From Tipula vernalis (Eukaryota; Arthropoda; Insecta; Diptera; Tipulidae), in assembly GCA_958295665.1 (NCBI GenBank), contig OY282558.1, positions 329,999,106 to 330,063,105 on the forward strand: a stretch of 64,000 nucleotides of DNA, given 5' to 3'. The notes beneath the pieces are model-generated. The model was given only the letters and a program-made list of their open reading frames with translations. It did not search any database and had not been told where the DNA came from. Numbering within the stretch: position 1 is the first letter of the stretch; each line of letters starts with the position of its first letter. Shown here in pieces: positions 11,305-18,618 of the stretch. Made by a program: the position numbers and the translations under genes.

Positions 11305-11372
11305 GAGCGAAGACAAAAACCTTTCTACTAGCGGTTTGCTAGCGGGTGGTTGCGGTTGGTCGATTGGAAAGC
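11305..11372. repeat. Single arm of the same MITE family
   Basis: The stretch from GAGCGAAGACAAAAACC through TCTACTAGCGGTTTGCTAGC to TCGATTGGAAAGC matches an arm of the MITE at 10665-10841, including the extra GGTTTGCTAGC segment of its left arm. No opposite arm is found next to it. Confidence 0.75.
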
Positions 11373-13129
11373 AACTATTATGTACATACACATGTGTATA
11401 TACATATATTTATGATTATGATAATGAAATACAAATTTTTTGAAATAAAAAAACACAGTATTTAAATTGTTTATTATATAAGGGAAAAATACCGGTTCAA
11501 GCTATTTGAACCCGGTTCTTACCGGGAAAGGTATAGTACTAATGAAAATGTTTGAATAAGGGGTTTCTAAGATATAGTGAGAATGTACTGAAATTATTGT
11601 GCATAAAAAGTACTTAGGCAAAGGTCTGAAAACATAGGAAGTATTCATGAGTATTTACAATAATAAAATACTCTATTTGTCCTACTCTAACATATTTATG
11701 TATTGCGTTTAAAAATGAGATAGTTGATATGTATGTATTATTATACTGCTGATTTTTTTCCCGACGCCCTATATCATTTCACTGGAGCAATCAGGCTTCC
11801 ATTCAGGCCTGATTCAACTGCATTTTCATGCATTCTGGGTTATCAGGGTTGTTATTGTACAAAATGCTTGTATCAGTGTGGGTCATTTCTACTTTGATTT
11901 TTAAATCTGTTGATATTTAACTTCGAAACTATGATTTAAATGCACTTTAAGATTTCTGAAGACAGAAGAAATAAAACCAATAGTTAATTAAATCAAGCTT
12001 GAAAATTATAATATTGAACTACAATTGTGGGGTGTGTGTGTCTAATCATTTCTAATTTTGTCATTGCTTACCCTAGTATTTACAGAGCAGCAGAAGCAAA
12101 ATATTTTCTTATCTTTTTTTAAAGATTTAAAGATGAAACGTCTGGAACTGTGGAATCATTTCGGCCATACATTTTTTTAAAATAACCGCAAAGGTTTTAA
12201 AGATGTTCAAGAAATTATGTAAATTTTTTCTATAAGATAGCGATATTCGCATTTTATATAGGTAAAACAGTTTTTAAATACAAAGTTTATCTTATTTCAT
12301 TTCCAAATGTTTGTTCATATGAGCGGAAATAATTGGGCAATGGATGCGAAAGTATGTTAATCAAATATATTCTAAATAAAAAATTTCAAATGGCTCTATT
12401 AATATCTCGACCCGGCCAATTTTTCAATTGGTTCTTCAAAATTTCATTACAGTCAACGAACATTTTTCAATCAACCTATTTAGCGTAATGGCTACAAATA
12501 GTAAGCAGATATGATCTAACGATATTCATGCGATATTTATATGTGATTTCATTGTTACCCTTAATGTTAAGTGTGCTTATAATTATGCTTATACCAAACT
12601 TATGGTATATTGATTCATTGACGTTGAATGTAGAGAAGCGGTTAAGACAGTTGGCTATACGACCAAATATTTAAATAATTGATAACAACATAATTTGATA
12701 ACCAGTCACCGACAACTTTCACATTTTACCTCTTCAATACTAGTCGTATAAGTACGGTTCGACAGGTCTGAGTATAAAAACGACGTAAGGCTTGCTTACA
12801 GTTTGAAAAAATTTGTTAAAAACTGCAGATAGCACTACACATACTGCAGATTGGGATCTTTTACTTAAAAATTCTAACCTCCTAAGTCACCTTTTGAATT
12901 CATCTTCTGCAAACAAAGGTTTGCAACGTCTTCAATCTTTCGAACCGAAATAAATTGACGTAATACGGCATAATTATTGTTATTGCGTGGTTTCGTTTAT
13001 GAATATTATTACAGAAGTGTCAAATTTACAACAGGTAGTGGTTGTGATAATTTGGTTGCATACAAAATAATGTCATAATTATTACAGCTGGAATAATTAT
13101 CACAAACTTCGAACACGTCCTTAGTTTAG
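11373..13129. other. AT-rich interval without gene
   Basis: No coding region is supported. A small hairpin ACCGGTTCAA...TTGAACCCGGT is at 11489-11512, and an orphan TATA/initiator pair is at 12773-12803. Confidence 0.45.
12773..12803 (+). promoter_or_regulatory. Orphan TATA box plus initiator-like site
   Basis: TATAAAA at 12773-12779 is followed 27 bases later by TTACAGTT, close to the arthropod initiator. No open frame or splice signal that would make a gene follows it, so it may be the promoter of a non-coding or element-derived transcript, or chance. Confidence 0.25.
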
Positions 13130-13842
13130 AATGCCAAAACCATTTTTTTAAATTTAAATTCCTAATTCAAATTTCACTCAAAATTTCCGATTCATATTTC
13201 TAAACTAAATTCAAAGGAAATTTTGTTGGTTGTTTGAGATCAAATCTCGTATTGCAACTCAATTCTTACTAAAATTATGCTTAAATCTAGTTTGGAACAA
13301 CAAATTTACACTCAAATTTTTGCTCAACACCAAGCAGAATGTGCTAATCAATTTCTAATCTAAATTTCCAAATCAATTTTAACCCAAGTAATACTGTACA
13401 ATAATTTGTACTATTTTGTTGGTGTCGTAGTTCGAATTGTAACTCAATTAAAATTGTATCTGTTTAATTTCAAACTGAAAATTTATGGATTTTAAACTTG
13501 AGGTTTTTTTAAATCCACTCAATATTTAATTATCCACTGGTTGGAATTTTTATAAAAAAAATTGGAATTCAAACTCTATTTATAACTAAATTTCTGCTGA
13601 AAGCTACTATTAGCTTTTGATTTATATTAAACACAAAATATTTTTCAAATCTAGTTTGTAATTCTAATTCAAATTTTAAATTTTTAAATCTATTTTAAGT
13701 TCATACTCAAGAATTTATTTAATTACATTTGGGAATTCAAATTATAATTCAGATTTTTGCTCGAAATTCTGATTGTATATTCGATATGTTGAAATTCACA
13801 AACGTATGCTAACTTTTCTCACGTAAATGGTACTAAATATTT
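13130..13842. repeat. Degenerate AAATTCAAATTT-type low-complexity repeat
   Basis: Many imperfect copies of AATTCAAATTT / ACTCAAAATTT phrases. The same texture continues at 22972-23160, on the far side of the gypsy element, so the element landed inside this tract. Confidence 0.55.
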
Positions 13843-15290
13843 TGTTACGCCAGTCAATTGGCGTACCTCCAATTTTCTTAAGTCATCGCCTATTTTACCT
13901 GTACTATACGTACTGTCCACATTCTTTCCCATGGTTGTTGGTATTGCAAACAACAAATTATCTGTCAAGGGTAGGTATTGCAAACAACAACTATCTGTGC
14001 CTAAAACAGATAATAAATTCCTATCTCATGTGACTACTTGTGCTCAATTAGGTCGAGCATTCCTCTACGGAAATCAAGCAAGTCAGCTATATATCAATGC
14101 ATGAGAATTTTCATTTTTCTGAGTTTCACGAAGCTCATTTTTCACTTGGGTTCTTATCTTTTTAATTTTTTTTGATATTACTAAGTACATATTTTATGAT
14201 CTAATTTTCTAATTCCTTTTATGCTGATGCATTTTTTTTTTTTTTTTTTTTTTCTGATGTGGGCGATTGACGACCGACGTGCATGGCGTGGTTTTTTTTG
14301 GAGTTAAGTTTTTGAGCTCGAGTAAGTCGGGTTGTTCTTTTATTTTATTTTTTTTATTTTTTTTTTTTCGGTTGATCTTGTTTGTGACGAGAAGATAAAG
14401 TACAAGTTGTTAGTAATAAATTAATATTACTTAATTAAATTAAAAGATTGAAGAAACTATTATAAACTTTATATAAAATTAAGGAAAGTGAGAATTCTAA
14501 AGACTATTCTCAAAGAGAAGTGATAAAAATTCGAATAATAATAAGTTGATAAGGATTAAGAAGTGAAAAATGGGAAATAAATATCCCTACTTGCGTTGCG
14601 ATTAACCCGAACGTAATCATAACTTGGATACATATAATAAAAGTATATTTTATTGTGATTAATAAAATTTTTGATGTGTTAGTTAATTGTACGTTAATCA
14701 ATTAGGAATCCAAAATTGTTTTAAAAAGACATTGAAAGTGTAGATTTTGGATTGATCGAATAAAATAATAGTAGATAGTGAAATAAGAATAGAAATACCA
14801 GATATTAATATAAAAGTTGAGTTATAAACCAAAAAAAAAAAAAAAGAAGAAATTAATAATGAATGGAAGAGCAAAGTGGATTTTTAAGATGAGTTAATTT
14901 TTATTATTGTTTATTATGATTTAAATATTATATTACTAGTTTTAAGTTCATTATAATTGAAAATATAAAACTTATAATTTAGATATAATTATAAACCTTG
15001 AATTTGAAAATTTTGTTATTAAGATGGCGAGATAAGCCCCATTTAGGATGAGTTCAGGACTCTCCTAACCCAGCCCCAAAGCGAGATGTGAGTCGTCGCA
15101 ATCCACATCCCCGCCTATTCCATTCTCCCACATCCTGCCTCCTTCCCTTCCCGCGGTTCAACTAGATCCGTGCCATGTTCCTGGCAACCCCACGCCTTTC
15201 CCCTGAGCCTTAGCCGGCCAATGACCGCCCAGGAACAACAAGTGGCATGGATATCTGCTAACGGAGTGACTTCACGTCCTTTTCGTTACA
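13843..15290 (+). repeat. 5' LTR of element 1
   Basis: Starts TGTTACGCCAGTCAATTGGC and ends TTTTCGTTACA. The start contains a small palindrome CGCCA...TGGCG. Poly(T) tracts lie around 14230-14370 and a GC-richer end from about 15010. It is longer than the 3' LTR by 34 bp, mostly from a duplicated GGTATTGCAAACAACAA unit. Confidence 0.95.
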
Positions 15291-15291
15291 G

Positions 15292-15305
15292 TGGCGCCCA
15301 AAGTG
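15292..15305 (+). other. Primer binding site (tRNA-Lys type), element 1
   Basis: TGGCGCCCAAAGTG begins one base after the 5' LTR. It is complementary to the 3' end of an insect tRNA-Lys of the TGGCGCCCAACGTG type, with one mismatch. Confidence 0.8.
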
Positions 15306-15944
15306 TAAAAAAAAAATTTCGGCTTTAGTTTCTCAGTTTTTATTTTTTTTGTGTTAACCTCGTTATCTTTTTGTGAACCGTTGTAACCAACCCCGAGTTG
15401 TTTTGAATACACACGGCTGCACATACTGAGGTTTGTTTAAAATTGTCATTTGGTTTGGTTATCAACCATCAATATCTGTTGTCCGTTGTCTCCTACGTGA
15501 GCGGGATATCAATGGTTGACCAAATTTAACCCTTCCCTATCTCCTTTCGTTACCCAGGCAGTTCGTCTCAGTAGTCCCATGATATTCATGGTGAGCGTGA
15601 TTGTAATTGCCGTGGTTACTTAAATTACCTTCCCACCCGCTTAAAGTTTTCGGTCGGTTCATTTCATCAGTCCCTTAATGGTGAGCGTGATATAATTGTC
15701 TGATAATTGTTCCTACAATCCTTTCCTTTAATGATGACTGATCGTTTTGCTGCATGTCATGGGTGATGAGTTAGTCCTGGACTCATCCTTTTATATTTTA
15801 ATAAATCAAAAAAAAAAAAAAAAAAAAAAATATTTTATATAGTATTATATATTTGTTTGTGTATAGTTATATAGATTTAATATTTTATATTAAATAAGAA
15901 TCGATTGGAGTTTGTCTTTAAAACGAATCACAAATTTAATATTA
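15306..15944 (+). other. Leader region of element 1 with internal poly(A)
   Basis: Non-coding leader between primer site and small ORFs. It contains a direct repeat of the phrase ATGGTGAGCGTGAT (in the 15570-15700 area), and an AATAAA at 15800-15805 followed two bases later by a run of 23 A (15808-15830). That is the signature of a polyadenylated end lying inside the element. Confidence 0.6.
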
Positions 15945-16043
15945 ATGGAAATTTGGCGGTCCATAGTTGTAGTGGTCGTACTTGTCGGACTCACATTAGC
16001 CTTAAGCTATTTGTTCCAGACCACTATCGCGAATCTATTTTAA
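15945..16043 (+). CDS. Small single-pass membrane peptide 1 in gypsy leader (32 aa)
   Basis: ATG at 15945 opens a 32-codon frame ending in TAA at 16041-16043. The peptide begins MEIWRS, has a long hydrophobic stretch of V, L and I, then TLALSYLFQ, and ends in a short polar-to-hydrophobic tail. This fits one transmembrane helix of about 19-20 residues with a very short N-terminus. It has the same length as the peptide encoded just downstream and 13 of 32 residues are identical without gaps. At most of the identical positions the two codons differ silently (for example S AGC/AGT, F TTC/TTT, Q CAG/CAA), which speaks for selection on the protein. It is in a different frame from gag and shows no cleavable signal peptide. 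I recognise no family. A viroporin-like, membrane-targeting or upstream regulatory ORF role are all only possibilities. Confidence 0.6.
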   Translation: MEIWRSIVVVVVLVGLTLALSYLFQTTIANLF

Positions 16044-16081
16044 AGAAAAAAAAAAAAGTAAATAAATCTATTTTTGGAAAC

Positions 16082-16180
16082 ATGGAAGTGCTTCGTTTTG
16101 CCGTCGGAGTTCTCCTTATCATCTTAGTGACTCTATCATTAAGTTTTTTGTTTCAAGCCATAATCAATAGGGGCATTTAA
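16082..16180 (+). CDS. Small single-pass membrane peptide 2 in gypsy leader (32 aa)
   Basis: ATG at 16082 has a good start context (A at -3, G at +4) and opens a 32-codon frame to TAA at 16178-16180, starting 38 bases after the stop of peptide 1. It begins MEVLRF, has a VLLIILV hydrophobic core, then TLSLSFLFQ, and ends with an arginine-containing tail. The match with peptide 1 is colinear: M-E at the start, R5, V8, V10, T17, L18, L20, S21, L23, F24, Q25 and I28 are shared. The pair looks like an old tandem duplication. It lies 98 bases upstream of the gag ATG. The preceding open codons in the same frame show no resemblance to peptide 1, so I start it at this ATG. No known family. Confidence 0.6.
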   Translation: MEVLRFAVGVLLIILVTLSLSFLFQAIINRGI

Positions 16181-16277
16181 TCTCAACGAGTTTTTTTCCT
16201 TAACGGCCAGTCTTCTTACCCCTATATTTATGTTTTCATTAATTACGCCGTGCTAATCTCCCGAGACCTCTGTGACC

Positions 16278-18055
16278 ATGGAGGCTGAACATTTGTCGCC
16301 GGACGAGTTCGAAATCGAATGCGAAGTTAGGCATTTGAAAGGTAGTCCTATTAACCGGTTGCAATTATTGAAAGCTGCTTTTATCAACGAAAGCAATAAT
16401 CCTGTCTTAAAACCTTTCCGACCCCATGGAGCCGCTTGCCGCAACCCTAAGCGGGAAATCAACAAATGCCAAATTAAATTGCAGAACCATCGAGATTGGG
16501 TAGCCAGTTTTGACCCCAGAATAAACCTACAGCAGCGGCGACGCAGATAATCGAGGCCCGAGTTATTCACGTGATTGAGCGCCTGAGACGGTTAACTAAC
16601 ACTAGCCGATCATATAAAGCCCAGGCGAAGACGCTCACAGAAAAGAGTCAACTCATGTTAGTAGCGGTGCAGGGCATCATGCAAGGCGACGCGAATTTAG
16701 AGGAATCCCTAACCCAACTCAGAGAGTCAGAAGGATTTGAACCAGAGGAATTGTCTTCTTCTGAAGAAGAGGATGCGGGGAACAAATTCAACAGTGATGT
16801 CTTTGAGTTGAAAGTAGCAAATCCAACTGATTCGTTATCACGGGAGCTCGAGGCAGGTGGCGACGACGAGGGACGAAGGGATTCGGGTGAAGCCCAGCAT
16901 CCCATGTCTTCCACCATGCGCCCTACCCCACCCCACGAAAACGCTAAGAAAGACGATAAAGTATCCCTCCCTCCGGGTGCCTCAAATCTTCTTGCTCCCG
17001 CCACCGAGGCGGCAGGAGCACGCACATATGTAAGAGGGACGGGACGCGGTAGCACTCACCTGGGCCAGTGCAAAATTTCCTTTGATGGCTCCGGAGACGG
17101 GTTACCCGTGGAACGATTCCTTTTCCAGATCGAGCATTTTGCGCGTGTCTACCGCCTGACCCTGGAAGACTTACGGGATGAATTGGGATGTGTCTTGAAA
17201 GGGAACGCCTCCAACTGGTATTGGTGCTACTTAGAGCGGAACCCCATGTCTTCCTGGTCCGCAGTGAAAGCAGCGTTGATAGCCGCCTTTCAGGACCGTC
17301 GTACTGATCCCGATATCAAGCGGGTTATAGAAAAACGGAAGCAAAAGAACTCTGAATCTTTCCGCGATTTCTATAACGAAATCATGACCCTCACTCTGCA
17401 ATTTCGAGTGCCTTTGGAAGAGCCGGAAATCTTGCACATCTTACGGTCCAATATGAGACCTGGACTCCAGGTAGCGTTGGCAGGGAAAACCATCCCTTCC
17501 ATAAACCGTTTGGTCCAACGCAGTTTGGCTTTAGAAGATGTGTGGCGACGCAACCGATATGATCCCGAGTCGGGATGCCTCCAGCGGGGTATCCATGAAC
17601 TAACCTTGGAGAGCCCTAATGTCCCGTATCCAGAGGAGATCCAAGATCAATTCCCTAAGCGGTCGAATTCCCCTGGCCTCATGAATCAGGAAGAGATTTG
17701 CGCCTTTAATGATTCGAAGGCTCCCAGGCGAGTCAACTTTGCCAATGCCTCAAATACTCCCAGTAAACCCGAAGGTGATTCCAATCTCAGTATCTGCTGG
17801 AATTGCCAGGATATTGGGCATACCATTATTAACTGTCCCGAGGCGGTTACCAAAATATTTTGCTTTGGATGTGGTAGGCCAGGCATATTAAGACCAAACT
17901 GTTTCCGATGTTCGGCAAACGGGCTGTCGAGGTTCCGCCCCCCTGGGAGAGCGCCCCCTCGAGTATTGATGCATCCCAACGCAGAGGGACCCGAGATCGG
18001 AACAGCGCTATTTGGCGACCGGACCAAAACCCCGATATCGCACCCCCCAAATTAA
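16278..18055 (+). pseudogene. gag: gag polyprotein of element 1 (one internal frame break)
   Basis: The gag ATG is taken at 16278 in the context GACCATGG. The first segment contains LSPDEFEIECEVRHLKG, a block also found at the gag start of element 2. That frame ends at 16550. The rest continues in the -1 frame, open from 16514 to 18055, so there is a break inside 16514-16550. The second segment has a polar, acidic linker (SSSEEEDAG). Next comes a capsid-like region with VERFLFQIEHFARVY, FQDRRTDPDIKRVIEKRKQ and ILRSNMRPGLQVALAG. At its end are one canonical CCHC zinc knuckle (CWNCQDIGHTIINC) and a second degenerate one (CFGCGRPGILRPNC, without histidine). The final codons contain a slippery heptamer. 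The product would package element RNA into cytoplasmic particles. The internal break looks like a mutation or an assembly indel. Confidence 0.85.
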
Positions 18056-18618
18056 ACGAAATACGCACACAGCATCCATTTTCCTTCGCACCTCCCAACC
18101 CCTCGAAAGCCACCGTAGTAGGAAAGGAGTGGACCCAAATGCAAGAAAGAGTGCCAAGCTCTAACAATACAGTTACTCCCCATTACTCATCCCGTTTACT
18201 CCGCTCTAAGATATACTGGGAACACCGGCGACGTAGTAGAGCCCGTATACTTGCTTCTATACTGTTAGATAACCCAAATGATTCAAGACCATATGCCTCC
18301 GTCCTTGTTAATGGAGTGACTTATCAAGGGCTTCTGGACAGCGGAGCCAGTGTCAGTGTATTGGGCCGCGGATCCGAAAAATATTTGATGGATTCTGGGA
18401 TCAAATTCCACAGCTTTCCGTCCCATATTAACACAGCGAGTGGTCAGCCGCAACGGGTTTTGGGATTTATTAATGCCCTTATTAAATTCAATAACGTCTC
18501 CCATAATTTACTTCTGTACATAGTTCCGTCTTTAGAACAGCCTCTCTATCTCGGGATTGATTTTTGGAACCGCTTCGGTATTTTCCCAAACAAAAATCGC
18601 GTCCCTGGGTACAGCTAA
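17908..18618 (+). CDS. pro: Aspartic protease frame of element 1
   Basis: This frame is -1 relative to gag and overlaps its last 148 bases, so expression by frameshifting at 18046-18052 is likely. After a polar linker it contains GLLDSGASVSVLG, the D-S/T-G-A active-site signature of retroviral-type proteases. Further on are INALIKFNNVSHNLLLYIVP and LYLGIDFWNRFGIF, matching the flap and C-terminal 'G.DF' region. Protease cleaves the gag-pol precursor. The frame ends at 18618 while the downstream RT frame (+1 relative) is already open from about 18557. A one-base indel near 18590, where runs of T and A occur, probably separates protease from RT. In element 2 the corresponding residues are continuous in one frame, supporting an indel. 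Confidence 0.85.
   Translation: MFGKRAVEVPPPWESAPSSIDASQRRGTRDRNSAIWRPDQNPDIAPPKLNEIRTQHPFSFAPPNPSKATVVGKEWTQMQERVPSSNNTVTPHYSSRLLRSKIYWEHRRRSRARILASILLDNPNDSRPYASVLVNGVTYQGLLDSGASVSVLGRGSEKYLMDSGIKFHSFPSHINTASGQPQRVLGFINALIKFNNVSHNLLLYIVPSLEQPLYLGIDFWNRFGIFPNKNRVPGYS
18046..18052 (+). promoter_or_regulatory. -1 ribosomal frameshift site C CCA AAT, element 1
   Basis: The heptamer CCCAAAT is phased C-CCA-AAT in the gag frame and lies immediately before the gag stop TAA (18053-18055). It fits X-XXY-YYZ. Slipping back one base enters exactly the protease frame, which is already open here. Confidence 0.7.

Noticed and set aside
14510..14701. 63-codon ORF inside both LTRs of gypsy element 1
   Set aside because: Repeated only because the LTR is repeated; AT-rich and without coding signs.
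15905..16081. Single longer leader ORF running into membrane peptide 2
   Set aside because: The upstream part of that frame has no natural ATG and no similarity to peptide 1; the pairwise match begins exactly at the two ATGs.
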